Shown: piece after piece, positions 36,190 to 48,230 of the stretch
Layout of the letters: every line of letters begins with the position of its first letter
How positions within the stretch are numbered: the stretch's first letter is position 1
From: Setaria digitata
Lineage: Eukaryota > Nematoda > Chromadorea > Rhabditida > Setariidae
DNA length: 64,000 bases
Assembly: GCA_003640385.1 (NCBI GenBank)
Contig: RCAB01000029.1
Coordinates: 226,864 to 290,863 of the forward strand
Direction: 5' to 3'
Notes under the pieces: model-generated
The model's database searches: none
What the model was told of the DNA's origin: nothing
What the model saw: the letters and a program-made list of their open reading frames with translations, nothing else
Program-made: the position numbers and the translations under genes

Positions 36190-37617
36190 CACTGCTAAAC
36201 TTGTTTTCGTAGTGCTTCTGATCCGTCCTCTTCATATTGACATGCAATGTGCAAAATTATGATAGCACAGTCTAATCTCGACTTGAATATTCGAATAATC
36301 AGAATGCATCTTTTTAAACGGCAAGTTTATTCCGCCACTCATTTTCCCTTTCAATCGTAACGATGAAAGAATCAAAGAATGCAGAAACCTATTTCGAGAA
36401 GTCTTTTTGTCACCATTTTCTTTGTAATTCTGTGACATACTACTTACCGATATAATTCCGAATTATCTCTTCCGTAAATTTTATTCGAAAGATAATTGCG
36501 CAGGAGAAAAGTGAAAGAAGAAGTAATTCACCAGCAATTAACCTTACCTAAGAAACTAACTTCCAAACAAACACTCGTAGAAAAGGAGACCGATACACGG
36601 GCATAAAGTCTGCGAGTGTATGAAAATTTTTCAGATACCAAAATTCATCAAACTTTCGTGGAGGTTCACAAGAGAAAGAGAGAGATGAAAGATCTTCCTG
36701 CAAACTACTGTTAGCAAGATTTCCTGCTCAAATAAGTTCGAATTCAATTAAATTTCTAATTTACCTGAAGAGAAATGCATAATTTGTTTGGGAGAATGAA
36801 AAGAATGAATCGAAATAATTTGCAAAAGTTTAGTGGCATTGTTCTTATAAATAATTGTTAAATTTCGTCATGCTAAATTTAAATAGGAAATTTTCCTTTT
36901 TCTTTTTTTTTTCTTGAGAAACGAATCAAAGTTGAAAAAAAATGAAAGGAAAGGAATCAGATGAAATTTTACTGGAAGAAATTTAAATTCAGAGCTTTCT
37001 TCAACAGGAATTTGGGATTTTGGTAGGATAGAGTGAATCATTCATCATTCAAATAAACATAATTCAATTTAATTTGTTTAAGGGATGGAAGACTGCTGTT
37101 TCCTTAATGAGCTTAGCTCAGTTATCGGAAAAAAAAAAAAAAAAATGGGAAAAGAATGAGGGCAGCCTTCTGGTGACATTAATAGTTTCTCCAATGATGC
37201 CATCAGAAGATTTTGAGAATCGTCCAAGAATCCTAACGAAAAATGATTTTTCGCTCTTGCATAGCATTTCTCTTTGTCATTTCAGTCTTCAAAAATTTGA
37301 AATCCTTCTCAAACTTCTTCCCTTCCAAGTGGATTCTGGTTGACTGTATTGTGTAACTTTTACTTCGTCAAATTCCCAAATATAAAAAAATTTCGAAGTT
37401 TTTGAACTGCTTTAAATATAGCGTCACTTAATGTACAATTATAGCTTCTGCAATTATAAAAACGCTTCTCTTCTTGCATTTTTATTTGTTACGATATACT
37501 TTTGATGCAAGAAGTTCTGATGATTTTTTCTTTCTTTTTTTTTCGTAAATTTTTTAGAATATTTTTTTGCCTTATCGAAAACGCTACAAATATTTTGATA
37601 TTTGCTGTTTTTTTTTT

Positions 37618-37844
37618 TTATGTCTGAAAAGAAATGAAAAAAAAAATTTTTTTTAGAAAAAACGAAGAAAACTAAATGGTTGTTTAAATAATATCAGGAA
37701 GTAATTATTGTATTTTTATGTTCTTGATANTTTATGTCTGAAAAGAAATGAAAAAAAAAAATTTTTTTTAGAAAAAACGAAGAAAACTAAATGGTTGTTT
37801 AAATAATATCAGGAAGTAATTATTGTATTTTTATGTTCTTGATA
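37618..37844. repeat. Duplicated ~112-bp segment flanking a single N
   Basis: Sequence 37618-37729 recurs at 37731-37844 around the N at 37730, with a small poly-A length difference. An unmerged contig overlap is the likely cause. Confidence 0.88.
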
Positions 37845-39263
37845 AACTTTCAATTCATTTAGAAAAAAACAACAATAAAAGCAAAATGTTTTTTGCCGAA
37901 AAATAATTTCAAAATTTAACAACTTTTTAAAAGTTAGATTTTTTCTTCTTTTCTTTTTTGTTTTGTATGGAGTTAATTTTCAAAGAAATGCCACTATTTG
38001 ATTTGAAAGCCAAATGTTGAGATTGATATTTGGGATGCCTTTTTGATTCTATAATTAAACAAACTAAATGAAAAAAAAAGAGAGAGAGAGAAAGAGAAAG
38101 CATTTCATTTCTGGCTGAGCAAATTGGCAAAAATCTTGATGATACATAAAAATTTTTAGGAGAGAATTTTCTAGTACAGTTTGAGTGGACATTGACTGAA
38201 AATCGAGTGAAAAGGGAGTGAAGTCATTTAGACTGAAAGTCGGAAATGCTTTCTGGAAATGTGATTAATGCTATGTCAATCTTTCTTCAATCAGTTTTAT
38301 TTCCTTCAGCTGTAAACCAAATCTCTAACTCACGCACTTCTCTGAATAAATAATTATTAGGATGTTAAGTAAGAGGGAATTTTTTTTTTTTTTTTTGAGA
38401 AAGAGACCTTTTAAAAATGCAAAGAAGGAAGTTCATTAATTATTTAATGAGGAAATATGTTTGATTTATGTTGCTATTTGTTATTTGAAAGAATTTCATT
38501 TTTTCAGTTTGAGCAATTGCACAGGACTGTAAACTGTTTATTTTGCTTTGTCCTTCTTTCCAATTTTATTTATTTAATTTTTTTCTTTCTGATCTGATTG
38601 TAAATTTAATATGATTCTAGTTTTTGGCTGGCATTTCTACCTAGCAACTTTTTGAATGTCGTTTTAAATTTTTTGCGGTTTTGCAAATTAAGAAATAAGT
38701 GAATATTGTAGTTTGAAAAATTGAAATTTGAGTTTTTATAAATCATTACTAAGATTAATTACGTTATTTACTGTTCACGAAGCTCTCATTCTCCTCCTCA
38801 TCAATGTTTTCAAATTAGGTTAACTATTCAGCTATAAATTAACTTTGAGTTTATCTTTTGCTGTAAGACAATCATCTGTTATCAGCATATCAAGAATATT
38901 CAATTATGAGCCGATTGAACTACTAGAAAGTTCATCACTTTGTTCTTAATTCAAATTTCTAGGTTAATGTGTTGCATCAGTAAAAGTAATCAGTATAGAC
39001 CCAGAAGTATGGGAAGCGAATCTTGTAAGATTAATTAAAAGCAATTAAATAATTGAAAAAAGTATTTTATTAGATTTTTAAAATATTGCTTAGCCTTCAC
39101 ATATTTCTTGCTAAAGTCTGAAGAGTATGGAATTTTTTAAAATTTCTTGCAATTTTATTTGTCCGATATGTATCGGGCAGAAAATGAAATTCTTCAGTCA
39201 TATAATGATTGAGAAATCATTAATTTTCTCGCGTGGCCCAAAGCTCTTTTTTGAATCGCTAAA

Positions 39264-39285
39264 GCCAAATGCTTTTTCATTTGGC
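39264..39285. repeat. 8-bp stem hairpin
   Basis: GCCAAATG, a CTTTTT loop, then CATTTGGC: a perfect 8-bp inverted repeat with a 6-nt loop in spacer DNA. Function unknown. Confidence 0.7.
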
Positions 39286-42273
39286 CCTAAAGATTATGCA
39301 TTAATCCTATTTAATCCAGGAAAACATGAAATAGCTAATTTCCTAATTTCAACAGTTTTTCTGCACTCTGCTTCATTACTGAATTTTTAAACGCTTTTTT
39401 GCTTTACGAATTTTTCTCAGAAATTAAATTGCTTAGTGTTTAGAATTTATTAACTTAATGCTCTGCTGGTGCAAATTGCATCAACTCAGTGATTTCATAG
39501 TTATTAATTAGTATTTTAGAATTAATCTTGCTATATGGAAGTTATTATAATTGTAAAATGCTAAAAAAAAAAAAAAAAATTCATTTTTTTACTATCAATA
39601 TTTTTGGAATTAACAAACTCTAAATACAAAGTTATTTAATGCATTTTAATCTAGTATACAAGTAGTAGATAGGCTTTAAGTTTTTATATTCATCAATTCA
39701 AAATGCAAACCTGAGGAAATAAAGGTAGGAGCAACTGCTAAACTAAGCTTTTTAAATTTAAATGTTACTTGAATTTTTTTTTTTTTTTAAATGTACTCTG
39801 TAAGTTTCAAAGTTAGAGTGTATAAAAAGAAGTTAAATCAATCGTTCTACGAATTTTCCTTCAAGTATTTTAAAAAAGTTTTAATTTTCTGAAAGCATAT
39901 TTTTTATTTGTAGCTGAGAAGTATTTTCTTTCCTTTTTTCTCTCTCTTTCTCTCTCCTAATGAATAATTTTTCAAAATTACAGAAAGTATTCTAGGTTTT
40001 CCGGGTTATTCACATCAAAAAAAAAGAAGAAACTCATTTATTTGTGGAGCAATTTCTTTTGCATTATTTAGAAGCAACAATGTAATGAAATTTTTTTTTT
40101 TTTTTTTTTTTTTTTAAGCCGACACTGAAACAGGTAAATCATTTTTAATGTAAGGCGGTTGTTGATTATTTTATAATCATTATGGATTTTTGATTTCGAA
40201 TACAATTGGTTTCTTGGCATTCAATTTAAATTTTGCAAAGAAAAGAAAAAATTGAAACAAAAAGTTTTTAATTTTGATCGAATTGTTCGAAAAGATTGTT
40301 TTGTTTTATAATTATTATGGATTTTTGATTTCAAATGTTCTGTGATGATGAATCTTGCTATAATTAGCCAGAAAATTGCCTTAAAAAAAGAAGCTTAATT
40401 ATAATAATCTCTTCTGAATGATAATTTATTATCATTATATCATTTATTTTCCATTATAACTTAAAAAAAGCAAATCTCGAAATAGCGAATTTTGCCTCAA
40501 AATCTGTACAAAATTAAACTGAAATGTAATCAATTAGATTAAATGCCGAAGTAAATTTATTTTCATTTGAGGTTTCTGAAATAGCATTTAAAAAAAAATT
40601 AACAAAATTAACTTAAATTTGACAAAATTTTTATTCAATCAATATTTTGCTCATCATCCAATTTTGCTGCAATTTTTCATTACCTTATTCAAAAATGTGC
40701 AAATCAAAAAAAAATAATGAAACATATTTCACGTTTGTGCAATTATCGACCAGGGTAGACTAGCAGGTTTTTTTAAAGTTTGTTTTTGTTTTTTAAATTT
40801 TACCTGTTTAGTCTAATTAGGAAATTGCCCCTTAGCATATTGTGCATTATCGTTACTATAAAGTAATTGTTTTTAAATTGCAGGAAAAAAACTTTAATAA
40901 TTTGATTTGTTTTAAGCTTTTATAGTGGCACCTTCTGAAAAGAAATGCAAAATAAGTAATGGACGACGAGCGCTTCAGATGCTAGAAATAAAAGCTTTAG
41001 TCCCTAGGGTTACTCGAATTTTAAAAAGCCATCAATTTTAGGAACCTGTAAGACGTAACTTTTTCGAAGAACTTAAAAGTTGATCAGTTTAACTTTTGGT
41101 CATTTTCATTTTTTGAACCATTTGAAGTTTGATCTTTAGATTTGTTCCTTTCTTCGTATAAATTAATATTGCTCTTGAAAATTGGAAAAAATTATATTTT
41201 TCAATTTTTGTTTTCTAAATTAAATCTTTAACTTGAAAAAAAAAAAAGAAGGAGAGTTTATGACAAATATTTTCACTTAAAATTTTAAGTTTTGAAGTTT
41301 GAAACTCCTGTCTAAAATTGTAACTTCATTTTGCAACTAAACATATTTTTTATTTCCAACTTAGAAAGGAAGCATTCAAATAAAAAATGTTTTTATATAA
41401 TCCTAAATAATGTATTCAGTGAATTAAATTTTTCGTCCAAAAAGCATAAATATTATCAATTTATGAAATCATTAAAGGGATATTTTATTTTTTTTCAGAA
41501 TACTTTGCTTATCATTTTTTTTATTGGCCATGTAAATTTGTCGATAAAGCAGTCCTGAATCATAGGCCAGCTGATATCTTGAAGTATATGAGCAGGAAAC
41601 TATCTATTCATAATGCATTACAAATGAATAGCACCATTGGTTGTAATTTGAAATTATTTTGAAAATTGTTCATTTCTTTTTTCATTTCAAGTAACAATTT
41701 TTTTTTTTTTTATAATATATTGTTAAGAATAAAATTTGAAAGAATTGAGGAGAATTTCTTGCAGCTTGAAAAGGTGGAAGCAAATAAATATTTGTGTAAA
41801 TATAATTCGACTTTTTAATTATTGTGTAATTTTTGTGAAAATGAAAGAGGACTTTAATAACATTCAATTAAGATATTGATTATTAAGTATTTTTAGTTTT
41901 TATCGTTGAATTTATTTTGAAGTTATTCAACAAATAAGCGCATTTAATTAAAATTGCTTATCGAACTTTTTCTAATTCTTATCACCGAATTAATCTTGAA
42001 TTTATTTAACAAATAAGCAAAAAGTTCACTTATTGATCAAAATTTCCCACGTAATTAGTTAATTCAGTAAAGCAAATTTTATTGTCAAATTCTACTGATC
42101 AATTTTATTTTCAGCATTTTAGTTTTTTTTTTCTTTTTTTTCGTAATTTCTTTAAAGAAATAATTTATCACAAACATTAAACGTTTTGATTTTTAAATGA
42201 AACAGCGAAACGTTTGGCTATTTTGAAAGTTTGCTAACTTGTCAAGAACAGTTTAGGATTGAACGAAACTTTG

Positions 42274-42295
42274 GATCTCGAGATATCTCGAGATC
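42274..42295. repeat. Perfect 22-bp palindrome
   Basis: The 22 bases read the same on both strands. They begin GATCTCGAGAT and contain two CTCGAG hexamers around a central ATAT. GC-rich for this spacer; no adjacent gene. Confidence 0.9.
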
Positions 42296-42836
42296 GAGTA
42301 TCACATCTGGTTGTTAAGGCATATAATTTCTGCGTACTACTAAAAGTTCATTAAAATTTCACATCATTTGACAAATTATATCATCCTTTTTTTTTTTGAA
42401 AATTCTGTCCAGTAACAGTTTAACTAAATTTCATTTTTATTCCGTTATTTTCCTGAAATTCCACAATGTCAATGCTCAATCACCGGTGACAAGAAAATTT
42501 ATTGGTAAATATTTTTCACTTTCCACTTTAGAAAAGTTTTAAAAATAAAAAATGGGAAGTGAAAAGATTTAGCAACAATAATTTGATAATTTTCAATAAC
42601 AATTAATGCATAATTCAACATCCTATTTAATATTATTTAACTTTATTTGTGAACTGTCTCAGTGGACACCTATTTAGCTTAGGTTTGAGCAACAGAATGA
42701 GTATCATTTGATCTATATTGCTTCGAATTAAGCTTTATTTTACAAATAATGTTGAAGAAAAGTAGAAGAAATTTTTTGCAAAGTAATCGATTTATTTGAA
42801 TAATTTGGGAATAAGCTGAATTAATTCTTTAGAAGA

Positions 42837-42893
42837 GAGAGAGAGAGAGGGAGGGAGAGAGAGAAAGAAAGAAAGAAGAGAGAGACAAGGCCT
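42837..42893. repeat. GA-rich microsatellite
   Basis: A run of GAGA with interspersed GGGA and GAAA units, about 55 bp. Confidence 0.9.
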
Positions 42894-42956
42894 AATTACA
42901 ATGTCGATGATAACAGTGGCAATAAATGGCCAAGAATTTTCGCTTGCTTTTACTAT

Positions 42957-43220
42957 TTAAACACCTCCTATTTGTGAATTAACACTATCTTTTTGAAGTT
43001 TAATCATCAAAGGAATTCTCCTATGAGTATATCCTTTTTTTATTTTTTGAAATTTGTCAACTTGAGGAAACTTTTCGAGAATGAGTGAAGAATAATAAGT
43101 GATAATGTGAAACGACGACACTCTTTCTCCCTTTGTAGTGCTCTTTATAAACAATGAGCCATTTTCAGTATTTATGAAGAGAGATAATAGCAATATCAGA
43201 TGAATGAATATCTTTTTCAT
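42957..43220 (-). CDS. Possible small secreted protein, 87 residues
   Basis: A single open frame begins MKKIFIHLILLLSLF, a good match in form to a signal peptide. It is followed by a polar, Lys-rich remainder (TTKGERVSSF, KFQKIKKGYTHRRIP) with no cysteines and no recognised motif. No splice sites or clear polyadenylation signal support it, and frames of this length arise by chance in DNA this AT-rich. I assign no function. Two in-frame dibasic pairs (KK, RR) could be processing sites if it were a peptide precursor, but no amidation-type glycine pattern is seen. Confidence 0.25.
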   Translation of the reverse strand: MKKIFIHLILLLSLFINTENGSLFIKSTTKGERVSSFHIITYYSSLILEKFPQVDKFQKIKKGYTHRRIPLMIKLQKDSVNSQIGGV

Positions 43221-46095
43221 TCATTTATTACGCTCTATTTTTTTTTTTTTTGTTAGTAAACAAGTAAACAAAGAAACAAAATAAAGGAACAAATTGAAGA
43301 GGAAACATTATTGTATACTCTCATAATATAATGAAATGAACGTTACATATATGAATTGTTTATTAGGAAATTTTTCTTTCTATTTATCGTATTATTTTGA
43401 TTTGTGCATTTTACTTTTTTTTTTTTTTTTTTTTTTCAGTGGAAAAATTAAAATTATGCAGAAATGGGAAATGATTTTTATAGCTATAAACTAAACTGCA
43501 AATTATGAGTGAATAATAGCCGGATTATGAGATTTAAGCTCTTTCATATTTCAGTTAAATCATTTTTTTTTTCTTGTTTGAAAAAATTCACTGAAATTCC
43601 TGAAAAAATTCAATGAAATTGAAATAATTTATATCGTGATAAGAATGATGAAATATATAATATCCAATATTTTCGTTATACGTGGTACTTTTATCATTCT
43701 TACCTGTCCTATCATCACAAATCTAACTTGATTTTTTCAAACTGAATGTTCATTGAAATTTTACTGCACGCTAACAGAATTCAGTTGAAAAACGAGCAAA
43801 TAGCTAACATGAAATTTAAATAATCCTAATTACATCTGTATATTTGTTTTTCAATTAAAGCTATTCTGAAATGTGCGAAACTGAATGATTCCAAATTTGA
43901 TTGCTTTGTTGTTCTTATCATACATTTTCATGTGATAGCAAATTTTGAAATTATGCAAAAAAAAAAAAAGTAATTTTAGGAATGAAGAAGTAAAATGCAC
44001 GAAGGACTTTCTGAATTTCATCGTGTGAAAAAATTAGATGCCTTGTTACCTTCTTTTTTTTAGGTAATTATCGAATTTTTTTTTCTTCACCTGAAAAGAG
44101 CTAAGGTATGGAAAAAAAAAAAAATTAGAAAGTAAGAAAAAATAGTTCTTACGGAGGAAAGATGGACTTGTTCGTCGCATAATTAAAATTTATTTAATTA
44201 GTTAGAGTATAAAAATAATGAAGTAAAAAAGGAAAAAGGAAAGACAGAATATATACAGAATGTAGCCAATTATGACACAAGCTAAATATGCAATTAATTT
44301 AATAGGAAAAATAGGTGGGAATATGGGAAAGTAATCATTCTACTTTATATAGATTAAATGCTACCAAATACATTTCTCATTAATTTCCCTAATAACCTGA
44401 ATAGTTTCAGAAGAAATAAACCTTTTTCATTTTGATTAAAATTTTTTTTTTAAAAAAAAAAAGAGAAATACCTTTCACTATGATATGCTTATTAGTTTAT
44501 ATTGTATTTGCTACTCTTTTTTTTCCAATTTTTCACTATTCTTTTTTTTTTTTGCAGTATATATTTTACCTTCTTTTTTTTCTCAATAAATTTATTATAT
44601 ATTCATTATATAGTTCAAAAACTATTTAGCTGTTAAGCAGTGATCAAAAGAAAGTAATTTTCATGTTAAATTCCTCTTCTTAATTAATCAAAATGAAATT
44701 ATTATAATATTGCTTTGGAATAAACTATTTCACAAATTTCAACATGATCAATTAATTATTTGCATCAGCAAAAATTTTAGAAAAATTCCTACTATTGACA
44801 ATTTTTGCATTCGAAATTTTTAAAATTGATAAATGTTTTATTTTAAAGCATTGAGTGTACATGATGTTACCGCAGCAGCAATATTTTTTAGTTTTTAGTG
44901 GAATTTGAAAAAATAAATTTGAAGAAAAGAAAACAAAGTGTTATTTAAAAAATGAAATAATACCCAAAATATATGATGTTTCCCTTTCTTCTTTTTTTTT
45001 TTCTTTTTTTTTTCCTAATTTGACTTTTTTTTTTTTTTTTTGGCATATCCTTCTTTGACATCTGCAATACCTCATTTCAGTGTTCTTTTCAATTTCTTGA
45101 AATTATTTAGCAAGAAAAATGACTAAGTGGAGAAATTGTCGAATGTAAGAAAAAGTGAATGATGTAAAGTGAGACGAAAAGTAAGGACGATATGACACAC
45201 TTGAGACATGTATGATCGGGAAGGTCGACTTGAAAATGCTAATTTACTGTTTTAACAAATATTTTGTATGTTGAAGGGAACAAAGATGAAAGGATGCCGA
45301 ACGATTTTTGGTTGCTTTTGCTAAATTGAAAATGTAAAATTAATGAGCTTAATGAAAAAAATTTTCAATTAAATGTTCAATAAAATTTGCCAGAGGATTG
45401 CAGTATTTTACTGTTTTCGCTTGCAAATTGAACAGTGCAAATTACAACAATTACCAATTTTTTTTTTTTTTTTTTTTTTTATGAATATAATAGCATCCAT
45501 TGAAGTAATTGAGAATTGGTGAAATTTTATTTCAGACAAAAAGTTTGCACAGAAGGATGAATATACATTTCTCATTCACAAAAAATAAAACTCTTATTTT
45601 TTCTTTGTATGAAATTATCAACATTATCCAAAAATTTGATATCGCTAAATCCTGAAAAAAAAAAAAAGGAAGGAAAGAAAAGAATGCTTTGAATGATGAT
45701 TGAAAAAAGAATTTTTTTTTTTCCAACTTTCTTCAATTTCTAAATTAAACATGCTATGAAAGTTTATTTTTATATTAACTAAGGCTATCTTATCAATCAG
45801 TTATCAGTCTGTTTGGTACATTTTCCTGTACCCATTGCTGATTGTTTTTTTTTTTTTTTTAGGAATTTTTATTAATTAATATCATTTTATCACAGTGTCT
45901 GAGCAATTTTCAAGTTGTTTCATAAATTTTTCTGTGAAATAATATTTCATGCAGTTCGTGCTCTGTCACCGAATTATTTAGATGTAATCACGAAATTTAT
46001 ATCTCTTTGAAATATTGCATTTTTTTTTATTCTGATTAGTTTTAATTGTGCGTAAGAAAATATCAGTGATAAATGAAAAAAGCAATTAATTGCTT

Positions 46096-46240
46096 ATCAG
46101 TCAGTTAAATTCCGCGAAAAAAAAAAATTCATTAAAAATACAAATAAAGTTATTGCTTTTTTTTTTCACAATAAAAAAAGCAACTAATATCAGTCAGTTA
46201 AATTCTCGAAAAAAAAAAAATCCGTTAGAAATACAAGTAT
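46096..46240. repeat. Imperfect direct repeat, 93-bp period
   Basis: ATCAGTCAGTTAAATTC followed by a poly-A run and an AAATACAA segment occurs from 46096 and again from 46189 with small changes. Confidence 0.7.
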
Positions 46241-48213
46241 TTTTTTCAGCTATTTTTCTGATAATGAAGAAATCTTTATCATTATCATATTTTCATGCTA
46301 ATTTATTTATTTCTTTCTTTCTTATTTAACTGAACTATGCGAACATTTTTTTTTTTTCTCATCCAATTTGATATCATAAATCACCTGCATTTGAGGAACA
46401 GAAACATTTTAGAGTTTCATTCTCCTTTCCGAATCTAATGAAATATCTGCTAAATATACTAGCTTGCTTATTCATCTGCTCACCTGTGCTAAGCATTTCA
46501 CTCTTTCCTTCTAAAACTTCTCTCTCTCTCTCCTTTTTTTTTTTATCAGCAAAAACATATGGTACAGATTAGTTTATTCGTTTAGTTGGGGAAAAAAAAA
46601 AAAAAAAAAATGAAAAAATTCTAATCGCCCGTGGCATTAATTCTTATTTATTTATATAACAGAAAACATATGAAATGGAATTGTGTTTATGATTGAGTTA
46701 AAATTTAATAAAAAAAAAAAAAAAGAAAGACGAATTTCTTGTTTTTATTAAATTTTAGCTTTGATAGTTCAATTGCAGTAAATAGTGCTAGATTAAAATG
46801 ATGCTAAATATTTTAGATTACGTTTGATTTAATCAAATTTTAGTATAGCATAATTCTGTATCAAATTTTAATTTCATTTATGTGTATATATTCCATTCAG
46901 TGGCCACTTCTCTTTAGTCTATCTTTTTTTTGCGTATTTAATTTTTCCTTTTTTACTTGTAGTTAGAACTTAGAATTTTCACTCTTTCAAATAATCCAAA
47001 TTTTTTTTTTAACTCAAAACCTTATTTTAAAAAAATAAAAAATGAGAGAAATTTTAATTTCAATGTTAATTTAAAGCTTAAACAAAGAATTTCAAAGAAA
47101 TTAATTTTCTCTAATTTATGCTATTGTTTCCTAAAAAAGGACGGAAATTTCATAAGAAACAAAATGTTTGCATACTTTTAAAAATGGACTTTAAATGAAA
47201 TATTAATTTGAAAGTTCTAATTTTAAATGCTCACTCATATTTTAACAAATTGATCCAAAATATTTTGATAATTTTACGCAACATATAGAGGAAAGAAAAT
47301 ATAAATTTTTCTTAAAAATAAAACTTTCCTGTTCAGTACAGAATAAAACAAAGGATGTATTAAGTTTCTTATAGGAAATGTTCAACCTTTGAATTTTCCT
47401 TTGTTCATAGTTTTAAAAGGAGAAGTTTTGTCACTGCTGATTATTCCTTATTTTTTTTTTTTTTTTTCTTTTAATTCTGATCATTAATTTCATTCCTCAT
47501 GAACTACGCAGTGGAATTTAGCCGGCCAATAAGAATAAAATTTTTAAAAGGAAAAGTTAAATGATAATTATATAATTTTAATTGGAAAATACTTTAGAAG
47601 ATGGAATAAAGTGAGAGGAAAAAGAAAACTTACGATCAGTTCACTATTTTTCATTGTTCTGTTAGATTTGTCCCTTTAATATTTTCAATTTATTTTCACT
47701 GTTTTAGTAGTTATTTCATAGGTTTTCATATCTATGTCGATAGTTTTTTCACTTTTCAAATGTTTCCCTTTTTTTTTCACCAATCATTTCAATCGCAATT
47801 ATTCGCATTTCAATTTATAAAGTCATTTAAAAAATGAACATAATTTAAACTTTGATCATTTTACTTCTCTTTCTTTTTTTTTTTTTTTTTAATTTCACCT
47901 ACCGTTTATAAATACTTCATCTTTTCATACTGTACTTGAATTCATGCATTTTTTTTTTTTTCACTCACTCTAAATTCTTAATTTATTCCGTAAAGTCACT
48001 TTTTTTTTGTTTCTGAGAGCTCTCGTTGCTAGGCAGAAAGGAAAAAAATTTTTATCATCCACCGAAAATTAAATAGTTAGAATTAATTAGTAATTCTGCT
48101 TCCACCTGTTCCGTTCATTTTGCACATTCCCAGAAGTATGTGATGTGCCCAAATTAATTACTCCGCTGCTTAATTAGATAAAAGTTGTTAAGTTTCAAAT
48201 AAAAGTTCTCACA

Positions 48214-48219
48214 TTTCAG
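48214..48219 (+). promoter_or_regulatory. Candidate leader acceptor, long SK form
   Basis: TTTCAG ends 11 nt before the ATG at 48231. This is either a spliced-leader acceptor or the end of a 5' UTR intron. Confidence 0.45.
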
Positions 48220-48230
48220 GTGCAATAAGA

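Larger units (their letters stand above)
36133..48219. other. 12-kb AT-rich spacer
   Basis: Between collagen and the SK channel I see no exon chain on either strand. The region holds many poly-T/poly-A runs, an N-gap duplication (37.7 kb), a GA-rich microsatellite (42.84-42.89 kb), a 22-bp palindrome (42274-42295), a short hairpin (39264-39285) and one weak secreted-peptide ORF (42957-43220, minus). The right part probably contains the promoter of the long SK transcript. Confidence 0.6.

Noticed and set aside
39127..39390. Plus-strand 87-residue frame
   Set aside because: Phe/Ile/Lys-rich as expected by chance in AT-rich DNA; no splice or signal evidence.
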